Part shown: one piece after another, positions 21,712 through 45,774 of the stretch | Layout: every line of letters begins with the position of its first letter | Position numbering within the stretch: the stretch's first letter is position 1 | Source of the DNA: Branchiostoma floridae | Taxonomy: Eukaryota; Chordata; Leptocardii; Amphioxiformes; Branchiostomatidae | Assembly: GCF_000003815.2 (NCBI RefSeq) | Contig: NC_049991.1 | Location: forward strand, 21,895,062 to 21,959,061 | Direction of reading: 5' to 3' | Length of the DNA: 64,000 nt | Made by a program: the position numbers and the translations under genes | Notes under the pieces: generated by a model | What the model was told of the DNA's origin: nothing | Seen by the model: only the letters and a program-made list of their open reading frames with translations | The model's database searches: none

Positions 21712-24058
21712 ATGCATGCACACAAACGCACACATGCACGAACACACACAAACACATCCCCGACACACGTGTGTGCATGTGTGCTTGCACTTCATCTCAC
21801 CCATCCAAGGGGATGTTAAACTGCATTATTCCTTTTCAGGGAAACTTATTGCTGTGAAAACTATGAACACATTACCTTGACATATATCAGCATGAGCCTT
21901 GACTATCGTCTGATATGAAAACAACAGACTGTAGTCAGCCAAATTGGATACTTGACAAAACAGACTCTGAAGAAACCATGATCAAAACAAATAAAAGTAT
22001 AAACAAACAAACACCTGTTTGTTTCCCAGCTGCCGACCTCTGGACCTGGAGTTCATGAAGAGACTTGACAAGGTCGTGAACATCGTGCCGATCATCGCAA
22101 AAGCCGACACCCTCACACTGGAGGAGAGATACGCCTTCAAGAAAAGGGTAAGGAGTCTTCTTACATATCTTACACTCAAGCACTTACACACCCTCACACT
22201 GGAGGAGAGATACGCCTTCAAGAAAAGGGTAAGGAGTCTTCTAACATGTCTTACAAACTCAAGTATCCAGACACTAGAGGATACGGCTTCAAGAAAAGGG
22301 TAAGGAGTCTCCTAACATATCTTAGAAACGGAAGTAGCCATGGCAGATGCTAGAGGAGAGATACGCCTTCAAGAAAAGGGTAAGGAGTCTTCGAACATGT
22401 CTTAGGAATTCTTGTCCTTCAAGAAAGCAAAGTTAAGTACTCTTTTAACATGTCTCTGGTAATCCGACACTAGAGGATACGCCTTCATGAAAAGGTTACT
22501 TATAGCATGTCTTACAAATTCGGTAAATGGCAAAATTTTTGTTACAAAGTTTTCACTACAGTTGCTTGTGTAAAAGAAAATTCCTGTACATAGATCTGGA
22601 GTTTTACGTGATCCATTTTTACCTCATGAAGTTATTTGCTTGTTTGTTTGCTTGTTCCTGTAGGTTCGTGAGGATCTGGAGTTCCACGGGATCCAGTTTT
22701 ACCCCATGAAGTCACTGTTTGTTTGTTTGTTTATTCCTGTAGGTCCGAGAGGATCTGGAGTTCCACGGGATCCAGTTTTACCCCATAAAGTCACTGTTTG
22801 TTTGTTTGTTTGTTTATTCCTGTAGGTCCGAGAGGATCTAGAGTTCCACGGGATCCAGTTTTACCCCATGAAGTCACTGGATGAAGATGAGGAAGAGACG
22901 GCCATCAACCAGGCACTAAGGGTAATTACACATACACTAGGGTATGGGGTACACAGGCACTGAGGGTAATTACACACACACCTGGGTATGGGGTAAAGAG
23001 ACATCAGGGCTGCAACTATGGTGTAGGTACCATTAATAGGGTGCAGCAATTGCACACTCTGGAATATTTTTCATATTAAAAAGGCATTTCATTGGATAAG
23101 TGAGAGTGTCTGGGCATGTTTTGGAATGCAAAAGATTGTAACAAAACAGACAGTTTGTCTTCAGATTTGGAAGTTTAAGAGCTTGTCACCCATGACATTC
23201 ATGTTTTGTCAAAATGAGCTGTCATCATGATTGACCTGCGTCACTTTCCCCCAGGAGAAGATGCCGTTTGCGATCGTGGGCAGTGACCGGGAGTACCAGG
23301 TTAATGGCAAGTCTGTCCTCGGACGCAAAACGAAATGGGGACTCATTGAAGGTAAGCCTCCAAATAGTACTTACTCCTGTAGTTACTGTAGTAGTATCCA
23401 GTATTTGATAATACTGCTCGAAGGTGCGCTTTCGAACAATACAGGCCTCTGGCTCTGCTTTTTTATTTAGATTTTTCTCTTTATAGCAGTCAAATTAATG
23501 ATTTGAATGTTAGTGTCTACTTAAGGAAAGAATAGAATGGACTTAAATGAAAAAGGAAATGATTATGAATTATTAAGATAATCATTTTCCGTCTAGTGTT
23601 TGTTGCCTGGTCCATTGTTTGTTCGTTGATTTGTTGTTTTCTTTTACAGTTGAAAACAAGAACCACTGTGAGTTTGCCCTTCTCAGAGACATGCTCATCA
23701 GGTGAGGTTATTTTAGTTATTAGTCAACTAACCACATAGTTACATTCACTAGTTACTCATTTTCACCTGTGTAGATTGAGAGACTTTGTGTTGAGTGCAT
23801 TTCCGAAAGGCACAACATTGTGGCTATCTACATCTATAGGATTTGAACCCAGAACCTTCATGCTCTATGTCAACAACCTTGCCATGCTGCTTGATGTATG
23901 TTGATTTTCTCCCCACCCCCAGAACCCACATGCAGGACCTGAAGGATGTGACCGACTCCATCCACTACGAGAACTTCCGCCGCGAGCGACTCGAGATGCA
24001 CTCGGAGTTCGCGGGCCCCACGCCGCCATATCACGAGATGGGAGAATCCAACCTCTGA
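619..24058 (+). CDS. SEPT3/9/12-like: Septin, SEPT3/9/12 group, with N-terminal EF-hand-like pair (12 exons)
   Basis: A filament-forming GTP-binding cytoskeletal protein. Exons: 619-633, 832-862, 17201-17356, 17752-17925, 19856-19984, 20904-20985, 21277-21414, 22030-22147, 22826-22921, 23255-23351, 23650-23701, 23923-24058. All junctions have AG/GT and compatible phases; the total is 1224 nt, 407 aa. Seen: polybasic RKKALKRG before the G domain, P-loop GGSGLGKST (126-134), DTPG (183-186), AKAD (265-268), the septin-unique region ending [13 protein letters not shown], and a short tail without a coiled coil, as is usual for the SEPT3 group. Residues about 9-80 form a helix-loop-helix pair resembling two degenerate EF-hands; known SEPT3/9/12 proteins have no such module. 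The first two tiny exons are the least certain part of the model. Five exons carry tandemly duplicated splice junctions. Confidence 0.92.
832..862 (+). CDS. SEPT3/9/12-like: Septin exon 2 ([10 protein letters not shown], first EF-hand helix)
   Basis: A 31-nt exon between CTGCAG and GTAAGA. It supplies the start of an amphipathic helix that continues seamlessly into exon 3 ([13 protein letters not shown]), as in the first helix of calmodulin-type EF-hands. It could instead start at ATG 814, adding MSFRLQ in frame. Confidence 0.6.
1296..1754. mobile_element. Foldback/MITE-like element with CAGTGCTC ends
   Basis: CAGTGCTC (1296-1303) is inverted at GAGCACTG (1747-1754). Inside, several copies of CAGGTTGC lie on the left side and related CAAGTTGCGCC on the right. 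There is no coding capacity. The right end TATTTCGAGC resembles the ends of the GCTCGAAAT family seen elsewhere in the window. Confidence 0.45.
3322..3590 (+). repeat. tRNA-derived SINE (+ orientation)
   Basis: The head resembles a tRNA: GCCGATGCAATAACTGAGTT, then CCTTGCATTCGG, as in copies at 4215-4500 (opposite strand) and 45165-45360. The shared body includes GAGTCATACCAAAGACTTTAA and CTAGCCCCCTGCTGTAGTG. In the copy at 4215-4500 the A-box (TGGCCGAGTGG) and a B-box-like sequence (GAGTTTGATCC) are clearer. Non-autonomous and non-coding. Confidence 0.65.
4215..4500 (-). repeat. tRNA-derived SINE (- orientation)
   Basis: Read on the minus strand it starts CAATGGCCGAGTGGGTAGAG (A-box) and has GAGTTTGATCC (B-box-like) about 35 nt later, then the same body as 3322-3590. 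It is inverted relative to that copy, about 0.6 kb away. Confidence 0.7.
4879..6606. mobile_element. 1.7-kb terminal-inverted-repeat element with nested insert
   Basis: AATAGATCGTTTTCACA (4879-4895) is inverted as TGTGAAAACGATCTATT (6590-6606). The arms also share GCCATGTTGGATGATAA and its complement near 6539. The TTCGAACGTTCGAA-type tracts lie just inside each arm. No transposase ORF is recognisable; the longest ORF inside (4876-5379, 167 codons) matches nothing I know. A second foldback family is nested at about 5385-5820. Confidence 0.6.
5385..5820. mobile_element. Nested foldback element(s), TCACACGTGCGTA family
   Basis: It begins GTCACACGTGCGTA and ends in the inverse near 5705-5740. 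An internal palindrome pairs CAGATAACATGC (about 5557) with GCATGTTATCTG (about 5622). The same arms and palindrome recur at 48427-48720. Another TCACACGAGCGTA arm at 5759 suggests an adjacent second copy. Confidence 0.5.
7810..8430. repeat. 76-bp minisatellite, about 8 copies
   Basis: CAGCTGTATATCTGTGTC recurs at 7816, 7892, 7968, 8047 and 8123 and onward, with a period of 76 (79 once). Each unit includes the palindrome CCACAGTGG and GTACATGTAC. Confidence 0.9.
8772..8985. mobile_element. MITE-like element with TACTGTAAATG ends
   Basis: TACTGTAAATG at the left is inverted as CATTTACAGTA at the right. The interior has palindromic TTTCGCGG/CCGC and TGGTTTTAAG/ACCGCAAAA tracts. A related interior lies inside the 4879-6606 element (about 5160-5250). 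Confidence 0.6.
9280..9443. mobile_element. Truncated foldback element at assembly gap
   Basis: GACGGATGGTGGTTTTAAAC is inverted as GTTTGAAACCACCATCCGTC-like sequence around a small loop (9346-9406). The left flank (GTTGACCTACCGGGTATATCCGTTATTT) matches the intact copy at 61259-61468. The right part runs into Ns. Confidence 0.6.
9444..9543. other. Assembly gap (100 N)
   Basis: A run of 100 N of placeholder length, immediately right of a foldback structure. True missing length is unknown. Confidence 0.99.
10460..10772. mobile_element. GGGCTCGAAAT-family MITE
   Basis: Ends GGACTCGAAAT and ATTTCAAGCC. The interior (GGAGCTGTGCAGGTATTTCTG, ACCTGCACTGGTCCATGTAC) is shared with 18916-19266, with the same ends and order. 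Non-coding. Confidence 0.65.
11265..11392. repeat. Foldback pair next to second gap
   Basis: CTCACCCCCGATGTGAG (about 11271-11287) and ACCCATACCTTGTTGCC are present in inverse order at 11350-11392 (GGCAACCGGGTATGGGT ... CTCACATCGGGGGTGAG). This makes a hairpin of about 45-bp arms built from one unit of the minisatellite that follows the gap. Confidence 0.7.
11393..11492. other. Assembly gap (100 N)
   Basis: A run of 100 N directly after a hairpin arm; likely an assembly break in repeated DNA. Confidence 0.99.
11515..11990. repeat. About 60-bp minisatellite, 7-8 diverged copies
   Basis: Each unit contains GGCTCACCCCC, then GGTACGACCCATACCTTGTT and a short spacer with GTGTGTTGTGG. Units are diverged, with small length changes. 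ORFs through it are products of the repeat. Confidence 0.85.
12334..12430 (+). CDS. Candidate alternative first coding exon of the septin
   Basis: ATG with good context (GACATGG) opens 32 codons plus 1 nt, ending at AACT/GTGAGT. That is phase 1, exactly the phase needed to join septin exon 3 at 17201. The encoded start is [17 protein letters not shown] followed by RWESLLFCN. The donor is the first of twelve identical ones in a 36-bp array. No homology is recognised, so the call rests on ATG context, donor, phase and position only. Confidence 0.3.
12402..12833. repeat. 36-bp minisatellite, 12 near-perfect copies
   Basis: Exactly 432 bp. Each unit includes AGATGGGAAAGCCTACTG and TCTGTAACTGTGAGTTC. 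Only three single-base variants were noticed (GTCTACTG twice, TTTTGTAAC once). The 36-bp period keeps every frame open, so the 169- and 134-codon ORFs here are not evidence of a protein. Each unit carries a GTGAGT donor-like site. Confidence 0.95.
13447..13745. repeat. About 55-bp minisatellite, 5-6 copies
   Basis: Units share CAAGTGGGGCTCATTA, ACATGTACCTGCTGCAGGGG and TGGTACATTATGTACCA. The last two copies are diverged. Confidence 0.85.
14452..14931. mobile_element. 480-bp TTAA-flanked TIR element, copy 1
   Basis: Inverted ends GGTCTCATTGATG and CATCAATGAGACC (13 bp), flanked by TTAA on both sides (14448-14451 and 14932-14935). TTAA target duplications are typical of piggyBac-type transposition. 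There is no ORF, so it would be non-autonomous. It appears identical base for base to copy 2. Confidence 0.8.
14936..15790. other. Spacer between the twin 480-bp elements
   Basis: About 855 bp of single-copy-looking sequence with no recognised gene. It contains a G-rich run (about 15470-15482). It may be ordinary host DNA or the internal part of a composite element. Confidence 0.5.
15795..16274. mobile_element. 480-bp TTAA-flanked TIR element, copy 2
   Basis: Same sequence and orientation as 14452-14931, offset 1343 bp. The left flank is TTAA (15791-15794); the right flank is ATAA (16275-16278), one base off. Confidence 0.8.
16950..17105 (-). repeat. Second SINE-like family
   Basis: It contains TTTTGAACTCGGGACC (B-box-like when read on the minus strand) and TGACTTTCCCAAGGGCAC. 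The latter recurs in inverse orientation at about 43985-44060 (GTGCCCTTGGGAAAGGCAC, GAAGTGAAAATGAGTACC). Confidence 0.4.
17201..17356 (+). CDS. SEPT3/9/12-like: Septin exon 3 (EF-hand-like region)
   Basis: It encodes residues 16-68. The helix LCAAFETA leads into the loop D25-V-Q-K-R-G30-S-I32-D33-V-Q-I36, with the invariant Gly and Ile of an EF loop but Ile instead of Glu at position 12. A following helix [10 protein letters not shown] and the next entering helix [14 protein letters not shown] complete the pattern. Phase 1 at both ends. Confidence 0.85.
17560..17751 (+). repeat. Duplicated acceptor edges of septin exon 4
   Basis: A copy of the exon 4 start with its own TAG acceptor begins at 17667 (85 bp upstream of the real one) and reads in frame to a TGA after 16 codons. 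A weaker copy begins near 17566 (TTTGCTGATTTTCTGGAAGT). Confidence 0.85.
17752..17925 (+). CDS. SEPT3/9/12-like: Septin exon 4 (EF-hand half plus septin N-terminus)
   Basis: It encodes residues 68-126. [12 protein letters not shown] is a classic EF-hand second-half pattern (Gly, hydrophobic, acidic-Phe). It is followed in the same exon by [21 protein letters not shown] and the start of the G domain (FEFHIMVVG). The single exon proves that the two modules belong to one protein. Confidence 0.93.
17936..18118. repeat. (CT)n microsatellite
   Basis: About 180 bp of CT-rich simple repeat with CCCT interruptions, starting 10 bp after the exon 4 donor. It could act as a polypyrimidine tract. ORFs on either strand (SLSLS, REREREG) are artefacts. 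Confidence 0.95.
18626..18782. repeat. 18-bp minisatellite, about 9 copies
   Basis: Unit CTGATAAATCCACGCCCC, with occasional CAGATAAATCC variants. In-frame translation gives DLSGAW-type repeats on the minus strand, an artefact. Confidence 0.92.
18916..19266. mobile_element. GGGCTCGAAAT-family MITE
   Basis: Ends GGCTCGAAAT and ATTTCGAGCTC. The interior closely follows the copy at 10460-10772 (AAAATTGGAGCT, TACCTGCACC, ACCTGCACTGGTCCATGTAC). Confidence 0.7.
19856..19984 (+). CDS. SEPT3/9/12-like: Septin exon 5 (P-loop)
   Basis: It encodes [18 protein letters not shown] and onward to [12 protein letters not shown]; the G1 motif binds the GTP phosphates. Phase 1 at both ends. The final about 45 nt and the donor are repeated eight more times downstream. 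Confidence 0.97.
19940..20720. repeat. 91-bp minisatellite made from septin exon 5 end plus donor, 9 copies
   Basis: GCAGATCAAGTCTGT occurs at 19962 (the true exon), 20056, 20141, 20232, 20323, 20417, 20508, 20599 and 20690; the usual spacing is 91, with 94 and 85 variants. Copies 1-8 keep the donor GGTACGTA; the last has lost it. Confidence 0.95.
20904..20985 (+). CDS. SEPT3/9/12-like: Septin exon 6 (G3, DTPG)
   Basis: It encodes [31 protein letters not shown] (183-186) is the septin G3 motif. Enters in phase 1, leaves in phase 2. Confidence 0.97.
21277..21414 (+). CDS. SEPT3/9/12-like: Septin exon 7
   Basis: It encodes [16 protein letters not shown] through [15 protein letters not shown], a strongly conserved septin stretch. 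The split codon gives Cys before WLP, as in relatives (NENCW). The 3' end is duplicated downstream. Confidence 0.97.
21445..21815. repeat. Duplicated exon 7 ends separated by (CA)n
   Basis: One copy of the exon 7 end with donor lies at about 21449-21525 (AAGAAACACATCCGCAACAC to GACATTCGTAAG). A third, donor-less copy lies at about 21752-21812. Between them is a CA/CG-rich microsatellite (21541-21755). Confidence 0.9.
22030..22147 (+). CDS. SEPT3/9/12-like: Septin exon 8 (G4, AKAD)
   Basis: It encodes [20 protein letters not shown] and the guanine-specificity motif AKAD (265-268), ending EERYAFKKR in phase 0. Confidence 0.97.
22148..22510. repeat. Decaying tandem copies of septin exon 8 end and donor
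   Basis: GAGAGATACGCCTTCAAGAA with GGGTAAGGAGTC recurs after the true donor: near-perfect at about 22190-22245, then diverging copies at about 22268, 22345, 22410 and 22465. Four of the junctions keep AAAAGGGTAAGG. Confidence 0.9.
22575..22825. repeat. Tandem copies of septin exon 9 start with acceptors
   Basis: Exon 9 starts with intact TGTAG acceptors occur at 22664 and 22743 (79 and 83 bp apart up to the true 22826). A degenerate fourth copy lies near 22590. Each copy covers about 54 nt of exon and a TTTG-rich tract. Confidence 0.92.
22826..22921 (+). CDS. SEPT3/9/12-like: Septin exon 9
   Basis: It encodes [18 protein letters not shown] and [14 protein letters not shown], phase 0 at both ends. 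Only this copy continues into coding sequence and a donor; the two upstream acceptors would shift frame. Confidence 0.95.
22922..22995. repeat. Duplicate of septin exon 9 donor edge
   Basis: AGGCACTAAGGGTAATTACA at the true donor is repeated as AGGCACTGAGGGTAATTACA about 42 bp downstream, followed each time by GGGTATGGGGTA. Confidence 0.85.
23255..23351 (+). CDS. SEPT3/9/12-like: Septin exon 10
   Basis: It encodes [20 protein letters not shown] to KTKWGLIE, the conserved septin VG(S)D and W-G region (septin-unique element begins here). Phase 0 to 1. Confidence 0.97.
23650..23701 (+). CDS. SEPT3/9/12-like: Septin exon 11
   Basis: A short 52-nt exon, [18 protein letters not shown], typical of the septin-unique element. 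Phase 1 to 2. Confidence 0.96.
23923..24058 (+). CDS. SEPT3/9/12-like: Septin exon 12, terminal
   Basis: It encodes [20 protein letters not shown], then a short tail ending MGESNL and TGA (24056-24058). No C-terminal coiled coil, as expected for the SEPT3 group. Confidence 0.97.
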
Positions 24059-25615
24059 TCGAGCAAACCCGGTCACTCTTACTGCAGAATGTTGCAGTCC
24101 CCTCTCTTGCTGTGCTAGCGCGGTGGGGAGAATCTTGACACTGATCAGCAAGAGTTGAAGACGTCCTGAGGACTGGCTAGACCGTGTAGCACCTCTATAA
24201 TTCCGCATGATGCAGTATTCTCTTAGCGTAGCATTAATAACCAGAGTTACAGTAATTATTCACTCTTTTCTATACCGTAGTTATAGAAGGTATAATACAC
24301 ACTAGAGTTATTACCCCATACTTGATTAAAGGTTAATATATTATATTATATTCACACACAGTTGGATTATTAACTTGTTCAAAAAAAGTGGCAAAGAAAG
24401 TGTAAGTTACACGTATTCTCGTCTAAAAATGTTAATGAAAAATGGCAAAACTTCTCCAAAATGGTCGTTCCTAAAGAGAAAAGTATCGACTTTTGCGTAT
24501 CCGTGCCACAAGCTTTTGTAGACTTCTCGTCATTTAATGTCACTAAGTATTTATCGATAAGCTGAAACCTGAACGGCTTCCTATGTATTCAGTTTCACCT
24601 GCTAAATTAATAAACAAGAGCTCTGCACAGACAGATCCAGAAACTGTCTTACTGTTTACACCTTCTTCAGCCATTGCTGTCAGACTCCATTTTCTTTTTA
24701 GAAAATTGATGAGAAGCAGTTGATAAACATGATAGCGCCCAGCTGTGGTCTTTCCTCCAATACCTAAACCCTGGGTCTTGCTGCAGTTTTGCAGCTGTGT
24801 CACTAGGTGGCATTGTTTTGCAGCTGTACCACTTTTGAAGTTGGAGATACTGAAAGTTTGGAGTGTGGCAAAAGAAAAGGAAGATCACTTCTCTTGGAGC
24901 AATTGATTCGGAAGTACAGATGCATTTAAAAGGAGGCAGTGTATAAAATGGTAACTTGAGAAGGATTGCTGAGGGAGTAAACTCAAAGAATTAACATGAA
25001 AGTGAAAAGGTTGAGACTTGATGAAAGGAGAGAGAAAAAAGGAAGAAGTGAAAATGTGAGATGAGGGTAATGACCGCCAGGGTTTGTCTGATGGAAAAGG
25101 CATGTTTTTCTCCACCGTTAGTTCTGCTGCATCGTTTAGTATCAAGTTTCAGACTAGCAGTGCCACTGGTGCGTCGTTTTGTATCAGATTTCACAATGCC
25201 ACTGGTCCATCATCATCATCAGTAGTCAAGGGGCTTGATGTTAATGAGTTAAAGCAATTGATCATTTATCAAAATTTACTTTTAAAGATTGCATTCAAAG
25301 ACTTTTCAATATAAGTATCTTTTTTGTAGAAGGCTGTACCAGGATATAAGCTTGTATGTTTGTTCATTTGCCCTTCTCCTAAAAGAGAGCACTAGAACAG
25401 GTGGTCCATTTTGGGGGCTGTCAACTAAAGACCCCACCACGGTGCTCCTGGGCTGAAGTTGAGATGCCTCGATGTCCATCTTCATGCAGAATATGTTGAG
25501 CTTCGTTTGTGGCAAATTGGTGCTTTTAGGCAAAACTGCAGAATTCATCTATTTTTTACGGCTTTGCCGCTGGACTACAGTTTTGTACATGGGATCTTAA
25601 GTTGGTAGCAGCAAG

Positions 25616-25755
25616 GAAGGAGGTTAAAAATCTTGATTTTTAACCTCCTTGGTACCAGACATCTTGGTGGTGTTAATGTTTCGGCTACCCAGCTTAGGGC
25701 CAACAGATAACAAATGTTTTGTATCAAGGAGGTTGAATCTTTTTTAACCTCCTTG
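25616..25755. repeat. Short hairpins built on AAGGAGGTTAAAAA
   Basis: AAGGAGGTTAAAAATC is followed at once by its inverse GATTTTTAACCTCCTTGG (25616-25651). A related pair AAGGAGGTTGAATC / TTTAACCTCCTTG lies at about 25727-25755. Function unknown. Confidence 0.6.
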
Positions 25756-25877
25756 TTTGTACTAAGTTGTTGGTGTCTTCTTCTGTTCCACACTAAGTAA
25801 CAGAGGCTTACAAATGTACGATAAAAAGCTGCTGTGACTTATCACTGCTTGTTGCAATGTGCCAAATAATTCAAACT

Positions 25878-26141
25878 AAGGCCACACCAAATCTTTCCAT
25901 GGCTCTCAAATGTGCAATGGAAACTTGATTGAAACAAGCGAACATCAAGAAACTAGTAAATGCTGGAAGGGAAGTTTGCTTCTGACTGTATAAGTCATGT
26001 ATTCACTCTTGAAGTTGTGTAAACATTTGTACGAAAGTTAAGACTTTCCATGCACCTCAGACTCTGTTTACATGTCAAATTTTCCAGTCCAACTTTATTC
26101 TTGTGATTTGGAGAACCAACCCAGTCATTTGGTGTGGCCTT
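25878..26141. mobile_element. MITE, AAGGCCACACCAAAT ends
   Basis: AAGGCCACACCAAAT is inverted at ATTTGGTGTGGCCTT (26127-26141). Non-coding. It shares its outer 12-13 bp with the element at 27924-28289. Confidence 0.75.
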
Positions 26142-27923
26142 ATCATAAGGAAAAAAGATTCTCACACCTGTAGTAGCTGTAGCTGTTTTGTGCTACTCGT
26201 CTGCTGTGCCAATGTTTGTTGCAACACTCTGCGTCGCTGTGAAGCCTAGCAGAAATGATGTTTCCTGATGTACAATGTAAAATTCTGGGATCCACTGGTA
26301 GAGAATTGATGACGTCAAAGTTTCAGTGGCATCCTGCGGTCTGCTAATGTTTGCCTGTCTAAAAAAACACGGCTACAAAAACATATCCAGCATAACTTGT
26401 GTAAGCCCTTATAAAATCTTCTTCCATAGCCAGATTTTACATGGTTATGATATAATAAGCCTGACAATACACAAAGTGAAGAGAGCAGAGTTATATATTA
26501 GACTCAAGATGTAAAATTGCTTAACATTTAAGACAAAGAAATGAAACTAATATGAAATTTTCTTGGAAACTTTGTCAATTTTCAAACATTTCTGAGGGAA
26601 CATGGTGCAAATGCTTAAATTGAAGCTGTGTTCCTTGAAAAGGAATACTAGTAATTATTATCATGTAATAAACAACTTCACGTACTTTTGCCCAGCTCTT
26701 GCTGATAATGTCAAATGGAATGTGTTCACCCTCGGCCATCTGCTTCCATGTTGCTGATCCATGAGTTCATATGTTAGGTTATAGACTTGGCCGTGGAAAC
26801 TAGCATACAAATGTCATGAATAGTATACTAGTATAACCCATGTTTCTAAATTGAGTTGTTTGAGTTTATTGAGATTCACCAAGAACGTTAAATAATGTCT
26901 TTGGATCCACTTTGTATATGCAAGGACCTTGGCATAAACATGTCTGACAGACATAGCTGCTTTATTATGTACCAGCTATTAAAACAGTCTTTGTTCTTGA
27001 ACCATACTTTATTTGGAGCTTTTAAGCTCCAAATAACAAACAGACAATGCAGTAAGGAAACAGGTTTGTTTGTTGAATGAAACTTGACAATATGATGTTT
27101 CCTGTCTGCCATGTTTTCCTGTCAGCATAAATGATGTGATATGTCAGGAAAAAAGGGGCAGCCAGGAAATGTTGTGTTTTACCTCCTCACATCTGCTTAG
27201 AGATTGTTGCTGATATACATGTGATTAATTTGAAACTGCCCTCATGGCAGAAAAATAGCATCAAACCAAGGAGTTGATAAAAGCTCTTTGATCAAACTGA
27301 GAAGCTGTCAGCAGAGCTGTACTTTGTAGTGTCCATCTGTACATGTCTGTGGCACTAACTTTTCTATTAAGGCAACCACAAACTGTCAAACATGAAAGTA
27401 CATGTGTATAAAAGCTAGTGCAGAATGTTAACCTAACATATTAAAAGGGAAAAGAAGAAAATTTGATGTATGAAGAGGTTTCAGAATTTACGAACTTTGG
27501 CAGACTTAAGGTCTTTCTTACAAAGCGTGTTGATCTCTTTCACTTGTTCTAAACTATCCCAGTGTGCACTGGGTGAATCCCATGATTCCTGTGATGTTTA
27601 CATTGCTACAGTTTCTCATATGTCTGTACAAGAAAAGTTGTTACATTACAAGAAAAGTTGTTACATAATGGCAGCGAAGGTGGAATGTGGCAAAAATTGT
27701 AACTGAAAATTACTGTTCTGTAGCTTTTGTACTGCTGGGAAGCCAACACTTACATTCAATGTAACCTACTATGATTAAAGTATGTGAAAAGTTTGTTGTG
27801 TTTTTGTTTTTGTTTTGTATTTCCAGTAGTGTGAAAGTGTGATCACATGTCAACAGATATACCAGTTTATGATAGATTCAAAGCTATCACACTATAGTAT
27901 ATGGTTATTTTTCTACACTACTT

Positions 27924-28289
27924 TAGGCCACACCGATTTAATTTCTTGGTTCACGGATTCGCTCGCTCCTATTTTTTGGGAAAAAAAATAAAAATAAAAA
28001 TTACCACTCAGCAAATTTTCACCATTAATGAAACCATTCACCAACTTTCTGGTGTAGCAAATTGGCCTTTATATTATAAGCTCCTTAAAGTGTGGGTACA
28101 GGTGCTGTTACTGTACAAAAATAGTGTTTTTGTACTTTTTTCAAGCTGAAAACTTTTTTTCTTTATGTTTTGGATTAGCCGTTACCTTTACCCCAACCAT
28201 TTTACTATTTTTATTTTTATTTTGCCCTCTCGCTCCATATTTTTTATGAAAAAGGCCGGGAACCAAGAAATTAAATTGGTGTGGCCTTA
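27924..28289. mobile_element. MITE, TAGGCCACACCGATTTAATT ends
   Basis: Terminal inverted repeats of about 30 bp (TAGGCCACACCGATTTAATT ... AATTAAATTGGTGTGGCCTTA). Inner palindromic CGCTCGCTCC / CTCGCTCCAT and poly-A/T tracts. Non-coding. Confidence 0.8.
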
Positions 28290-29296
28290 GTGGGAGTTAC
28301 ATTTGAGATCCAGTGTTAAGTTTTGAACTGGGGAACAGATTGATCGAACAGATATTTAAAAAAAGAAACTCTATCAAAAGATTAATATAATACAAGAGTC
28401 TCTAGTCACGGTCATTATACTATTTTCTGTTATAACATACTTACCGGTAGGTGTTTGATATTCCAAATACACCCTGGTATGTGACTGACAGCATGAGATT
28501 CAGAATAATTTCAGTTGGCCACCCCTCTGTATATTTCGAATGGCATAGCCCAAAGAAAGTTAATACCAAGAGAAAGTATAAATGGCGTTTTCATAAGGAA
28601 TGTCAGCTGTGTTTTTAACAAACACTCAAAACAGGCTCGAGCGGTCCTATCGTAATATTGTCGTAATGCAATTCAGAAAATCTTTTTATTCAATGCGTAA
28701 AACTGTTTTGTCATTGCCATGTGCACGACTGCCATCTAGCGATTTTATTTAGTACCGCATGTAAATGTGCGTGCCGCGGGTTTACCTTGTTCCGTCGTAT
28801 ACTTTTTACTCCCAAACATTCAGATGTCACGTCATGTGGGTTCAAATGCCCTCTACTGAAACATAAACTTGTGCGAGCAGGAGTAAGTCACGAATAAAGC
28901 TTTGTAGAATAAAGATAAGGAAATCATTGTTTTAATGCAAAAATGCAGACAATCCGTGTCCTCGCGCAAAGGATCAGAAAACTTTAATAGTGCAGTCAAA
29001 GTTACATGAGTGGCAGTGTTTAAATCTCCTTGTTGATGAACACAAATGCAATCTGGGGACACTTTTTTAAGTTCACTTCATTGCTAAAAAGGGAAGATCT
29101 ATACTTCTATCAAAGCTTGCTTCTGATGTTTCTGTTTCCTTGCTCATGTTTGGCCATGCATAAGTCAGAGTTTACCTGATTATAATGTTTTAAATCCTTC
29201 TAAACCGTTTGTCTCCTCCGTGTGAAAAGATCCTCCGAGCTCCGCCTGCACTACTTCCAGCTGCATGCCGGGAAGGGTCATGCCGGCTCGAGGTGA

Positions 29297-45774
<16,478 letters not shown>

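Noticed and set aside
21427..21880. HTHT/CVCV-rich ORFs on both strands
   Set aside because: (CA)n microsatellite translation.
22664..22743. Extra septin coding exons at 22664 and 22743
   Set aside because: They have acceptors but no donors, and read-through to the true exon shifts frame; treated as junction duplicates.
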